Of a DNA stretch of 64,000 nucleotides, positions 16,713 through 25,184 are shown in pieces. The notes beneath the pieces were generated by a model that worked only from the letters and a program-made list of their open reading frames with translations, was not told the origin of the DNA and did no database searches. Each line of letters begins with the position of its first letter. Within the stretch, counting starts at the first letter, position 1. Source of the stretch: Saccharopolyspora rhizosphaerae (lineage in GTDB: Bacteria; Actinomycetota; Actinomycetes; Mycobacteriales; Pseudonocardiaceae); assembly GCF_003931915.1 (NCBI RefSeq), contig NZ_RSAA01000015.1:455255-519254 (forward strand). Direction: 5' to 3'. A program made the position numbers and the translations under genes.

Positions 16713-17171
16713 GTGACCGAACCGCGCTGGCTCGATGCCGAGGAGATGGCCGCCTGGAACGCCTTCGTCGAGGCGGGCAACCTGGTGAACCGCCGCGTCG
16801 AGCAGCAGCTCAAAGAGCAGGCGGGGTTGTCCCACCCGCAGTACGAGATCCTGGTCCGGCTCTCGGCCGCGCCAGGGGGCGAAGTCCGCATGTCCGAGCT
16901 CGCCGAGCTCGTGGTGACCTCCAAGAGCGGCTTGACCTACCAGGTCACGCAGCTGGAGAAGGCCGGTCTCGTGAGCCGGCGGACCTGCGACACCGACGAC
17001 CGGGGCGTGATCGCCCGCTTGACCGAGGACGGTCGCCGCAAGCTCGAGCAGGTGGCACCAGGGCACGTCGAGCTGGTCCGCGAGCACCTCATCGACGTCC
17101 TCGACCGTGATCAGCTGCGCGCGCTCACCGACGCGTTGGGCGTGGTCACCCGCAAGCTGCGCGGGTCTTGA
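16713..17171 (+). CDS. MarR-family transcription regulator
   Basis: 152 residues from the GTG at 16713, directly after GGAGGG. The winged helix-turn-helix spans about residues 40-110: LSHPQYEILVRLSAAPGG, VRMSELAELVVTSKSGLTYQ, then the wing TCDTDDRGVIARLTEDGRRK with the conserved D-R near the turn. MarR proteins bind as dimers to inverted repeats and are released by phenolic ligands or oxidation. It lacks Cys in the first helix, so an organic ligand is more likely than thiol sensing. It is divergent from the dioxygenase. Confidence 0.93.
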   Translation: MTEPRWLDAEEMAAWNAFVEAGNLVNRRVEQQLKEQAGLSHPQYEILVRLSAAPGGEVRMSELAELVVTSKSGLTYQVTQLEKAGLVSRRTCDTDDRGVIARLTEDGRRKLEQVAPGHVELVREHLIDVLDRDQLRALTDALGVVTRKLRGS

Positions 17172-17241
17172 CGCCACCCGTCCGCGCTGATCGGATTTCG
17201 CTCGCTTGAACTGTCTTCAAATGGGCGAAGCGGAGTCGGTG

Positions 17242-18105
17242 ATGAGGTTTCTGAGGCTGGGGTCGTTCTCCGAGGAGCGCCCGCACGTGCTCGACGACCA
17301 GGGGCGGTTGTTCGACCTGAGCCCGCTGACCGGCGACGTCGACGGCGCGTTCCTCTCCGGTGACGGGGTCGCGCGCACCCGCGCGGCGCTCGCCGCGGGT
17401 GCGCTCCCCGCGGTCGACGACCCGGCCGACGGCACCGGGATGCGGGTGGGCGCGCCGATCGCGCGGCCGATGGCGGTGCTGTGCATCGGGCAGAACTACG
17501 CGGCCCACGCGGCCGAATCCGGCTCCGCGCCACCGGAAGTCCCGATCCTGTTCTTCAAGCACCCCAACACGGTCATCGGTCCCCACGACGACGTGCTGGT
17601 CCCGCGCGGTGCCGAGCAGGTCGACTGGGAGGTCGAGCTCGGCGTGGTCATCGGGCAGCGCGCGAGCTACCTCGACAGCGCCGAGCAAGCCCTGGCGCAC
17701 GTGGCCGGTTACGTGCTGGCCGACGACGTTTCCGAGCGCGCGTTCCAGAAGGACCAGTCCGGCGGCCAGTGGTCGAAGGGCAAGTGCGCGCCGACGTTCG
17801 CTCCGGTCGGACCCTGGTTCGTGCCCGCCGACGAGGTCTCCGACCCGCAGGCGTTGCGGCTGCGCAGCTGGGTCAACGGCGAACCGCGGCAGGACTCCAG
17901 CACCGCGGACATGATCTTCAGCGTGGGCGAGGTCGTCCGCCACCTCTCGCAGTACCTGACCCTGGAGCCCGGCGACCTGGTCATCACCGGTACCCCGGAA
18001 GGCGTGGCGATGTCCGGCCGGTTCCCGTACCTGGCCCCGGGTGACGTGGTGGAGTTGGAGATCGACGGTCTCGGTCGTCAGCGCAGCGCCCTGAAGTCGG
18101 CCTGA
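17242..18105 (+). CDS. Fumarylacetoacetate hydrolase family protein
   Basis: The ATG at 17242 behind GGAG gives 287 residues (a TTG at 17206 would add 12). The C-terminal FAH domain has VLCIGQNYAAHAAESG, the metal-binding DWEVELGVVIG, GYVLADDVSERAFQ, a GKCAPTFAPVGPWFV stretch and the closing LVITGTPEGV. Members include 2-keto-4-pentenoate hydratases, acylpyruvases and ureidoglycolate lyases, so the exact reaction is open. It follows the MarR gene by 70 bases on the same strand and, with the ring-cleaving dioxygenase nearby, would fit an aromatic degradation route, but this is inference. Confidence 0.88.
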   Translation: MRFLRLGSFSEERPHVLDDQGRLFDLSPLTGDVDGAFLSGDGVARTRAALAAGALPAVDDPADGTGMRVGAPIARPMAVLCIGQNYAAHAAESGSAPPEVPILFFKHPNTVIGPHDDVLVPRGAEQVDWEVELGVVIGQRASYLDSAEQALAHVAGYVLADDVSERAFQKDQSGGQWSKGKCAPTFAPVGPWFVPADEVSDPQALRLRSWVNGEPRQDSSTADMIFSVGEVVRHLSQYLTLEPGDLVITGTPEGVAMSGRFPYLAPGDVVELEIDGLGRQRSALKSA

Positions 18106-18208
18106 GGCTGAGCCGTTCGTACCAACCTAAACGTGAAAAGCTTTCTATTCATCGTCGGGATGGCTAGCGTGCCGGTGCCGGAGGAGATCCGCATCGGAAA
18201 GGGCTGGC

Positions 18209-21004
18209 ATGGCGCGACGTTCACTGGTCGTCACCACGGTGGCGGTCATCGCGGGATCCCTGTTGATCGCACCGGGCGCCGGAGCCCAGGACGTGTCGCC
18301 GCCGGAGGACCACTGCCGGCAGCAGTGCCACGACATCCTCCCGCCGGGGCAGAACGGCAACGCCACCTTCGCCGAGCTGGTCTCGCACATGCTGCTGGGC
18401 ACCCGACCGAAGCACTCCGACGACCAGCTCGGCAAGTACGACGCGTTGGCCGGCGGGTACCGGGAACTCACCACCGGGACCATCCAGGAGTTCTTCAACG
18501 ACCACTCCTTCGGCGTGGAGCCCGACGACGTGGAGCGGACCTACCGGCCGCGCGCCGACGTGACCGTCATCCGCGACAAGACCGCTGGTGTCCCGCACGT
18601 CTACGGCGACACGCGTTCCGGCACCACCTTCGGCGCCGGTTACACGACCGCCGAGGACAAGCTGTTCCTGATGGACGCGCTCCGGCACGCCGGTCGCGGT
18701 GAGGTGACCCCGTTCGCCGGTGGCGCGCCCGCCAACCGGGAGCTGGAGCAGAGCTTCTTCTCCGTCTCGCCCTACACCGAGGAGGAGCTGCAGGACCAGA
18801 TCGACCGGGTGGCCGCGCAGGGTGAGCGCGGCCGGATCGCGCTGCAGGACGCGCAGTCCTACCTCGACGGCATCAACACCTACGTCCAGCAGGCGCACCA
18901 GGGCCGGTACTTCCCGGGTGAGTACGTCGCCACCGGTCACGTCGACCCGGTCACCAACGAAGGCCGCATCGAGCCGTTCAAGCTCACCGACCTCGTCGTG
19001 CTGGCCTCGCTGGTCGGTGCCCAGTTCGGCGGTGGCGGCGGAGGAGAGGTGCAGAACGCCGTCGCCCGCATGGCGCTGCACGAGCACTTCGGCCCCGAGC
19101 GCGGGGAGCAGGTCTGGGCCTCCTTCCGCGCCGAGAACGACCCGGAGGCCATCAGCACCGTCCACGATGGACGCTCCTTCCCCTACGGCACCACGCCGCA
19201 GAACCCGAGCGGCGAGGCCGTGCCGGACCCGGGGTCGGTGGAGGACCAGCAGCTCGTCTTCGACCCGACGGGCTCGGCCAACCAGCCCGACGAGCAGGAA
19301 TCCCGCCCGGTGGTGGACCCGCAGGACCCGCTGCGCGGCATGTTCGACGACGGGGTGCTGCCCGCGGACATGGCCGAGCGCCGCGGCATGTCCAACGCGC
19401 TGGTCGTCTCCGGTGAGCACACCGAGAGCGGCCACCCGGTGGCGGTGTTCGGCCCGCAGACCGGCTACTTCTCACCGCAGCTGCTCACCTTGCAGGAACT
19501 GCAGGGGCCGGGGATCTCCTCGAAGGGCGCCTCGTTCGCCGGCTTGAGCTTCTACACGTTGCTGGGCCGCGGCCAGGACTACTCGTGGAGCGCCACCACC
19601 GCCTCGCAGGACATGATCGACACCTACGCCGTCGAGCTCTGCTCGCCGGACGGAGGCCCGGTCACCAAGGACTCGGACCACTACCGGTTCCGCGGCGAAT
19701 GCCTGCCGATGCAGACCGTCGAGCGCACGAACGCGTGGGAGCCCAACCTCGGCGACGACACCCCCGAGGGCTCCTACCGGCTGGTGTCGTTCCGCACCCG
19801 CTACGGGCCGGTGACCCACCGGGCCACAGTGGACGGGAAGCCGGTCGCCTACACCACCGCTCGATCGACGTTCCTGCACGAGGTCGACTCGATCATCGGG
19901 TTCCAGAAGTTCAACGACCCCGGGGCGGTCAAGTCGGCGGAGGACTTCCAGCGCGCGGCCCACGACATCAACTACACCTTCAACTGGTTCTACGCCGATT
20001 CCCGCGACACCGCCTACTTCAACTCGGGCGCGAACGTGGTGCGCCGACCCCACGTCGACCCGAGCATGCCCATCACCTCCGACCCCGCCAACGACTGGCC
20101 GGGTTGGAACCCCGAGGACAACACGGCGACCTACCAGACCTTCGCCGAGCACCCGAACTCGATCAACCAGGACTACTACATCAGCTGGAACAACAAGCAG
20201 GCTCCGGGGACCGCGGGCGACCGGGCGGAGAAGAACGCCGTGCAGCGCGGCGACCTGCTCGACCGCCGGGTCCGCGAGCAGATCGCCGCGGGTGACGAGT
20301 TCAGCCGCGTCGAGCTGGTGCAGGCGATGGCCGACGCCGGCATCACCGACCTGCGCGCCGAACGCGTCCTGCCGGACCTGCTGCGCGTTGTCGGCGAGCC
20401 CGACGAGCGGACGAAACCGCTGGTCGACGCGCTGCGCGCGTGGCTGGCCGACGGCGGCAAGCGGGTCGAGACCTCCCCGGGCAGCCACGAGTACGCCCAC
20501 GCCGGCGCGATCGAGCTGTTCGACGCGTGGTGGCCGCTGCTGGTGCGCGGCCAGTTCGAACCGGCCGTCGGCGCCCCCGCCTACCAGGCGATGACGGCGA
20601 TGATGCAGGTCAACGAGTCGCCGTCGGGTTGGCAGAACGGCGAACCCGGCCTGCACGTCGGCCAGGGCCACCAGGGCTCGGCGTTCCAGTTCGGCTGGTT
20701 CGGCCAGGTCTCCAAGGACCTCCGCGCCGTGCTCGGCGAGCAGGTCCCGGGCGGCTTCGGCCCTCCGCTCTGCGGTGGTGGTGACCTGGGCGCGTGCCGC
20801 CAGGTGCTGCTCGACACCCTCGCGCAAGCCGCGGAGGTGCCGTCAGAGGAGATCTACCCGGGCGACGAGGACTGCGAGCCGGGCGACCAGTGGTGCGCGG
20901 ACGCGATCGTGCAGAACGAGATCGGCGGCATCAGCCAGGACAAGATCAGCTGGCAGAACCGCCCGACCTACCAGCAGGTCGTCGAGTTCCCCTCCCACCG
21001 CTGA
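18209..21004 (+). CDS. Secreted penicillin acylase family N-terminal nucleophile hydrolase
   Basis: 931 residues. A signal peptide (about 1-26, ending GAGAQ) precedes the alpha chain (EDHCRQQCHD ...) and the conserved GVPHVYGDTRSGTTFGAGYT. The autoprocessing site is at GM|SNALVVSGEHT with nucleophile Ser395, followed by VAVFGPQTGYFSPQLL and a long beta chain with FNWFYADSRDTAYFNSG and RGDLLDRRVREQI. Members deacylate penicillins, aculeacin-type lipopeptides or acyl-homoserine lactones outside the cell; substrate is not predictable here. The gene stands alone and a hairpin follows at 21045. Confidence 0.93.
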   Translation: MARRSLVVTTVAVIAGSLLIAPGAGAQDVSPPEDHCRQQCHDILPPGQNGNATFAELVSHMLLGTRPKHSDDQLGKYDALAGGYRELTTGTIQEFFNDHSFGVEPDDVERTYRPRADVTVIRDKTAGVPHVYGDTRSGTTFGAGYTTAEDKLFLMDALRHAGRGEVTPFAGGAPANRELEQSFFSVSPYTEEELQDQIDRVAAQGERGRIALQDAQSYLDGINTYVQQAHQGRYFPGEYVATGHVDPVTNEGRIEPFKLTDLVVLASLVGAQFGGGGGGEVQNAVARMALHEHFGPERGEQVWASFRAENDPEAISTVHDGRSFPYGTTPQNPSGEAVPDPGSVEDQQLVFDPTGSANQPDEQESRPVVDPQDPLRGMFDDGVLPADMAERRGMSNALVVSGEHTESGHPVAVFGPQTGYFSPQLLTLQELQGPGISSKGASFAGLSFYTLLGRGQDYSWSATTASQDMIDTYAVELCSPDGGPVTKDSDHYRFRGECLPMQTVERTNAWEPNLGDDTPEGSYRLVSFRTRYGPVTHRATVDGKPVAYTTARSTFLHEVDSIIGFQKFNDPGAVKSAEDFQRAAHDINYTFNWFYADSRDTAYFNSGANVVRRPHVDPSMPITSDPANDWPGWNPEDNTATYQTFAEHPNSINQDYYISWNNKQAPGTAGDRAEKNAVQRGDLLDRRVREQIAAGDEFSRVELVQAMADAGITDLRAERVLPDLLRVVGEPDERTKPLVDALRAWLADGGKRVETSPGSHEYAHAGAIELFDAWWPLLVRGQFEPAVGAPAYQAMTAMMQVNESPSGWQNGEPGLHVGQGHQGSAFQFGWFGQVSKDLRAVLGEQVPGGFGPPLCGGGDLGACRQVLLDTLAQAAEVPSEEIYPGDEDCEPGDQWCADAIVQNEIGGISQDKISWQNRPTYQQVVEFPSHR

Positions 21005-21044
21005 CCCGTTCCTCGCGCGGCGTCGACCGGTGCGACGGCAGAAT

Positions 21045-21077
21045 CGCCTGGAAACCCGCTCCTGCGGGTTCCAGGCG
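21045..21077 (+). terminator. Hairpin after the acylase gene
   Basis: CGCCTGGAAACCCGC pairs with GCGGGTTCCAGGCG across a TCCT loop with one bulged A. There is no T tract, as is common in actinomycete terminators. Confidence 0.6.
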
Positions 21078-21179
21078 TACCGGTGCGCGAAGATCATGTC
21101 CCGAGGGCCGGCTGGTCCGGTCTTCCGGTCAGCCGTTCGGCCCGGGATCATGCGGGTGAGCAACCATCGGAGGGCCGGA

Positions 21180-22424
21180 GTGGACGACGTTTTCGGGCGG
21201 CTGGACGAGATCCGCGGTGATCTGACCGCGCTGTACAAGGACCTCCACGCGCACCCGGAGCTGTCCTTCCAGGAGCACCGGACGGCTGCCGAGGTCGCGC
21301 GGCGGCTCGGTGACCTGGGGTTCGAGGTGACGACCGGCGTCGGCGGCACCGGCGTCGTGGGTGTGCTGCGCAACGGGGCCGGGCCGACGGTGCTGCTGCG
21401 CGCGGACTTCGACGCGCTGCCCGTGCTGGAGCAGACCGGGCTCGACTACGCCAGCCGCGAGCGGGCCACCTCGTCGGACGGCTCGGACGTGCCGGTGATG
21501 CACGCCTGCGGCCACGACATGCACGTCACCTGCCTGCTCGGAGCTCTGGACCTGCTGGTCGACGCGCGGTCGCGGTGGTCGGGGACGGTGCTGGCGGTGT
21601 TCCAGCCCGCCGAGGAGATCGGCGCCGGGGCGCAGGCGATGCTCGACGACGGCCTGCTGGAGCGCTTCCCGCGCCCGGACGTCTGCCTGGGCCAGCACGT
21701 CTTCCCGTTCCGGAGCGGTGCCGTGGGCATGATGACCGGGCCGAGCATGTCCGCCGCCGACGGCCTGAAGATCACCATGTTCGGGCGCGGCGGGCACGGT
21801 TCGCAGCCGCAGAACACCGTGGACCCGGTCGTGATGGCCTCCGCGACGGTGCTGCGGCTCCAGACCGTCGTCTCCCGCGAGGTCGCCGGTGACGACACGG
21901 CGGTGGTCACGGTCGGCTCGATCCGGGCGGGATCGAAGGAGAACATCATCCCCGAGCAGGCGGAACTGCTGGTCAACGTCCGGTCCTTCGACGAGCGCGT
22001 CCGCGAGCGCGTCCTCGCCGCCGTCCGCCGCATCGTCCGCGCCGAGGCCGTGGCCTCGGGTGCGGACCGGGAACCCGAGTTCGAGCAGCTCACCCGGTTC
22101 CCGCTGCTGCTCAACGACCCGGACGCCACCGCCCGCACCGCAGGTGCGCTGCGCGCTGCGCTGGGGGAGAAGTCGGTGGTCGACCTCCCGCCCGCCATGG
22201 CCAGCGAGGACGTCGGCCTGTTTGGCACCGCGGCGGGCGTCCCCACCTGCTACTGGTTCTTCGGCGGGACCGACGCCGTGCGCTTCCAGGAGGCCGTGGC
22301 CGAGGACGCGGTCGCCGAGCGGATCCCGGCCAACCACTCGCCGCACTTCGCTCCCGAGGTCGAACCCACCCTCACCACTGGGGTCAAAGCTCTCACCACC
22401 GCGGCCCTGGAGTGGCTCGACTGA
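21180..22424 (+). CDS. M20 family amidohydrolase (hippurate/IAA-amino acid hydrolase type)
   Basis: The GTG at 21180 lies 7 bases after GGAGG and gives 414 residues; ATG 21150 is possible but lacks a binding site. The protein has the M20D landmarks: LYKDLHAHPELSFQEHRTA, VLLRADFDALPVLEQTGLDY, the metal-binding VMHACGHDMHVTCLLGAL, FQPAEEIGAGAQAMLDDGL and FGRGGHGSQPQNTVDPV. These di-metal enzymes cleave N-acyl amino acids. It converges on the vgb-like gene with only 19 bases between stops. Its neighbour upstream is also an acyl-amide hydrolase, which may or may not be functional linkage. Confidence 0.9.
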   Translation: MDDVFGRLDEIRGDLTALYKDLHAHPELSFQEHRTAAEVARRLGDLGFEVTTGVGGTGVVGVLRNGAGPTVLLRADFDALPVLEQTGLDYASRERATSSDGSDVPVMHACGHDMHVTCLLGALDLLVDARSRWSGTVLAVFQPAEEIGAGAQAMLDDGLLERFPRPDVCLGQHVFPFRSGAVGMMTGPSMSAADGLKITMFGRGGHGSQPQNTVDPVVMASATVLRLQTVVSREVAGDDTAVVTVGSIRAGSKENIIPEQAELLVNVRSFDERVRERVLAAVRRIVRAEAVASGADREPEFEQLTRFPLLLNDPDATARTAGALRAALGEKSVVDLPPAMASEDVGLFGTAAGVPTCYWFFGGTDAVRFQEAVAEDAVAERIPANHSPHFAPEVEPTLTTGVKALTTAALEWLD

Positions 22425-22443
22425 CGTCCACTGTGGTCGGTTG

Positions 22444-23313
22444 TCAGATCTTCGCCCAGGCCAGGGAGCCGGTTTCGAGCGCGGCCCAGAGGACTCCGTC
22501 CGGGGTGACCGTGAGGCCGTGGGGTTCGGAGTTCGGGTGGGGCAGGGCGTGCGCGTCGATGTCGCCGTCCGGGGTGATGCGTCCGACGCGGCCGGCGGCC
22601 CACTCGGTGAAGTAGCAGGAGCCGTCGGGGGCGCCGGTGATCGCGTGCGGTCGCGCTCCCCGGTCCGGGAGCGGGTGTTCGGTGATGTCCCCCTCCGGAG
22701 TGATGCGGCCTATCTGACCTGCGCCGATCTCGACGAACCAGAGGGCGTCACCGTGGGCGGCGATCCCGACCGGTGCGGCGTCGGGCGTGGGGACCGGGAA
22801 GGTGCGCACCGCACCCTGGAGGGTGATCCGGCCGATCGCGTTGGCTTGGTTGAGCGTGAACCACAGCGCGCCGTCCGGGCCGCTGGTGATCATCGACGGG
22901 AAGCCGCCCGGTACGTCGAGCGAGAACTCGCTGATCGTTCCGTCGGTGGTGATGCGCCCGATCCGGTCGGTGTTCATCGCGGTGAACCACAACGCGGAGT
23001 CCGGCCCGACCGCGAGTCCGTACGGGTTGGCGTCCGGCACGCCGAACCCGCGCACCGACCCGTCGAAGCCGATGCGGCCGATCCGGTTGCCCTGGTAGAG
23101 GCTGAACCACATCGCCTCGTCAGGGCCGGCGACGATCACCGTCGGCCGCGAATCCACCGGCCCCACCTGGGAACCCCGGTACTCGCCGTCGGGACCGAGC
23201 CGCCCGACCCGACCGTGGTGCACCTCGGTGCACCACACCTCGCCGTCCACTCCGGCAGCGACGCCGTAAGGCCCGCACCCGGGTTCGCCGATCGGTACCT
23301 CCGCGAAATCCAC
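22444..23313 (-). CDS. vgb: Virginiamycin B lyase-like beta-propeller
   Basis: GTG 23313 behind GGGGGAGG gives 289 residues, close to Vgb (about 299). Seven repeated blades end in GRI(T/G)xxG motifs (NRIGRIGFDG, DRIGRITTDG, NAIGRITLQG, GQIGRITPEG, GRVGRITPDG). The catalytic region matches Vgb: RPHAITGAPDGSCYFTEWA and NSEPHGLTVTPDG, keeping the His and the Glu-x-His needed to linearise type B streptogramins without water. Vgb homologues are also general propeller proteins in soil actinomycetes, so resistance is plausible but unproven. The same strand upstream contains over 600 bases of repeat-rich sequence. Confidence 0.85.
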   Translation of the reverse strand: MDFAEVPIGEPGCGPYGVAAGVDGEVWCTEVHHGRVGRLGPDGEYRGSQVGPVDSRPTVIVAGPDEAMWFSLYQGNRIGRIGFDGSVRGFGVPDANPYGLAVGPDSALWFTAMNTDRIGRITTDGTISEFSLDVPGGFPSMITSGPDGALWFTLNQANAIGRITLQGAVRTFPVPTPDAAPVGIAAHGDALWFVEIGAGQIGRITPEGDITEHPLPDRGARPHAITGAPDGSCYFTEWAAGRVGRITPDGDIDAHALPHPNSEPHGLTVTPDGVLWAALETGSLAWAKI

Positions 23314-23390
23314 CAGAGCAGCCTCCCCCTCGAACGCCTCCGCGGCAACGGAATTTCGGGTTGACGACCTCGATCGAGCGAACAAACCGC

Positions 23391-23450
23391 ACATCTCGCG
23401 CGAAAAGCACTCCAGCTGCGAAGGGTGGACATGTCGCGCGAGATGTCCAC
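23391..23450. repeat. Family B palindrome, copy 1, with half copy
   Basis: A 26-base near-perfect palindrome at 23425-23450 has arms GTGGACATG and a TCGCGCGA core; one base pair mismatches. A half copy, ACATCTCGCGCGA, starts at 23391, 38 bases before the matching ACAT at 23429. The spacing equals that of the family A pairs. It lies about 80-135 bases upstream of the vgb-like start. Confidence 0.75.
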
Positions 23451-23820
23451 CCCTCCCTCGTGTGTGTGATCATGGCGCCTGCGGGGGAGTTCGCTGCGTT
23501 GATCCTGGTCGGCTCGCTCGTCGGGTGGTGTGGGCGCTGCGGGAGTGCGGTAGGTCGGCGCGGAGACGAAGGGGATGCGGGTGACCGAACGAATGTCGGG
23601 TGACGGTCCTGGCGAGCTGTGAACACTCCAGCCACGGGTGACGAGCACGCGTGGCCTGCCGCGTTGTGGCGCTCCAGCCAGTCCTTCGCGGATCCCGGGA
23701 TGCCGAGGAGTCCGCACGCCGCGCAGGTGATCGGGCCAACGGTCACGGGGCCACGTCTTCCGGGCCGCGACCACGGAGGTCCAAGGCGCGTGGGCTGCCC
23801 CGAGCTCCCGTGAGCTGCGT
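23451..23820. other. Gene-free stretch upstream of the vgb-like gene
   Basis: No gene can be supported. On the minus strand a frame starting at 23746 reads TCAACGLLGIPGSAKDWLER then HNAAGHAC, a C-x2-C...H-x4-H arrangement like a small zinc finger, but beyond residue 40 it becomes low-complexity Pro/Arg/Ser sequence with no natural end. On the plus strand ATG 23472 opens a 43-residue frame with one hydrophobic segment (FAALILVGSLVGW). Either could be a remnant gene; neither has a good ribosome binding site. Confidence 0.3.
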
Positions 23821-23885
23821 TCGAACTTCGCGCGCACTTTGCGCGGGGCTGTGGGGGTCGAACCTCGCGCGAAGTTCGACGGACG
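23821..23885. repeat. Family A paired palindrome, copy 2
   Basis: TCGAACTTCGCGCG at 23821 and TCGAACCTCGCGCG at 23858, 37 bases apart. The second lies in a 24-base palindrome (23857-23880) with arms GTCGAAC / GTTCGAC around a TCGCGCGA core, so it joins the arm sequence of family A to the core of family B. Confidence 0.75.
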
Positions 23886-23949
23886 GGGGCCAGGTGGCGT
23901 CACCTCAAGCCTGATGAGGGTTCGGCACGACTGCGTCGTGAGGCCGTAG

Positions 23950-24516
23950 CTAGGGGCGCATGCCTCGCCAGAGGAGGTCGAGGAGGTCGCTGGTCTCCGC
24001 ACGCCAGTCGCTCTTGGGGTCGAGGTAGAGCAGGCCGCCGAGCCCGCGCAGGACGGTCTCCGGCTTGAGGTCGGAGCGGACGTTGCCCGTCTCGGCGTTG
24101 GCGCGCAGCAGCGAGCTCAGCGCCTCGACCAGGGTTTCGTGCGCGTTGACCGGGAGTTCGGCCTGCGACGAGGACGCGGCGCTGAGCGCTTTGGCCAGGC
24201 CGCGCTTGGTCATCATGTAGTGCGCGAGGTGGTCGGTGACCCAGGCGCGGAACGCCTGTTCGGGGTCGTGCCGCTCCAGCAGTTCCGGGACGACGTCACC
24301 GAGGTGCTCCAGTTCGCGCCGGTAAACCGCGATGATCAACGACTCCGGGGTGGGGAAGTGCCGGTACACCGTGCCCACGCCGACACCGGCCTGCTTGGCG
24401 ATGTGGTTGAACGAGACGCGTTCGGCGCACGCCAGCGACTGGGCCGCTGCGTTGAGGATCGCCTCGTGGTTGCGCCGGGTGTCCGCGCGGCGGGGGTTCA
24501 CCGAGCCCGTCGTCAT
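23950..24516 (-). CDS. TetR-family regulator, divergent from the aldehyde oxidase operon
   Basis: ATG 24516 after GGGGAGGG gives 188 residues, normal for TetR; a longer open frame upstream runs into the divergent promoter and was not used. The helix-turn-helix reads RRADTRRNHEAILNAAAQSL and HIAKQAGVGVGTVYRHFPTP. The ligand domain resembles the TetR_C SbtR-like group (LSAASSSQAELPVNAHETLV). It faces the paoABC-like operon, and two inverted-repeat operators lie between them, so it most likely represses both itself and that operon until an aldehyde or aromatic ligand binds. Confidence 0.92.
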   Translation of the reverse strand: MTTGSVNPRRADTRRNHEAILNAAAQSLACAERVSFNHIAKQAGVGVGTVYRHFPTPESLIIAVYRRELEHLGDVVPELLERHDPEQAFRAWVTDHLAHYMMTKRGLAKALSAASSSQAELPVNAHETLVEALSSLLRANAETGNVRSDLKPETVLRGLGGLLYLDPKSDWRAETSDLLDLLWRGMRP

Positions 24517-24610
24517 CGTCCCTCCCCGGTCGGCACCTGGTCGTCCCCCGGAATGTAGTGCACCGGTCCCCGCACCTGGACGGCATGAGGGTGAGAACAC
24601 TCGTTGCGGA

Positions 24611-24662
24611 GCGGATAAAAATCCGGTAGCTTCGGTTCCACCTGAAGCGGATGAGTATCCGC
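24611..24662. promoter_or_regulatory. Two TetR-type operators in the divergent promoter
   Basis: GCGGATAAAAATCCGG (24611-24626) and GCGGATGAGTATCCGC (24647-24662) share the inverted repeat GCGGAT-N4-ATCCGC, 36 bases centre to centre. They lie 80-130 bases before paoA and 95-146 bases before the TetR start. Confidence 0.8.
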
Positions 24663-24740
24663 ACACAGGTTCGAGTCTAGCTCCCACCACGACGAGCATG
24701 CCGCCCTCCGCTGCCCGCGGACGGGTGGGGAAGAGATTCT

Positions 24741-25184
24741 GTGGACCTCTCACTGGAAATCAACGGCAGGACGGAAGACCTCAGCGTCGATCCTGGCGTG
24801 ACGCTGCTCGACGCGCTCCGCGAGAAGCTCGGCATCACCGGCCCCAAGAAGGGCTGCGACCGGGGCCAGTGCGGTGCGTGCACGGTGCACGTCGGCGGTC
24901 GGCCCGTCCTGTCCTGCCTCACGCTGGCGGCCACCGTCCACGAGCCGGTGACGACCGTCGAAGGGCTCGCCGACGGCGAGTCGCTGCACCCGGTGCAGCG
25001 GGCGTTCCTCGACCAGGACGCGCTGCAGTGCGGTTTCTGCACGTCCGGCCAGGTCATGTCGGCCGTCGCGGCGGTCGAGCAGGACGTCGAGGACGTCCGC
25101 GAGTTCATGTCCGGCAACCTCTGCCGCTGCTCGGCCTACCCGAACATCGTGGCGGCAGTGCACCAGGCGAGGCAGGTGGGCTGA
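24741..25184 (+). CDS. paoA: Aldehyde oxidase/xanthine dehydrogenase family 2Fe-2S subunit
   Basis: 147 residues from GTG 24741. It binds two 2Fe-2S clusters: the plant-type set Cys39, Cys44, Cys47, Cys59 ([15 protein letters not shown] ... LSC) and the C-terminal set Cys97, Cys100, Cys128, Cys130 ([10 protein letters not shown] ... NLCRC). It carries electrons from the molybdenum centre toward FAD. The FAD subunit gene follows with a 1-base overlap (TGATG). No Tat signal is seen, unlike E. coli PaoA, so the enzyme is probably cytoplasmic. Confidence 0.93.
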   Translation: MDLSLEINGRTEDLSVDPGVTLLDALREKLGITGPKKGCDRGQCGACTVHVGGRPVLSCLTLAATVHEPVTTVEGLADGESLHPVQRAFLDQDALQCGFCTSGQVMSAVAAVEQDVEDVREFMSGNLCRCSAYPNIVAAVHQARQVG

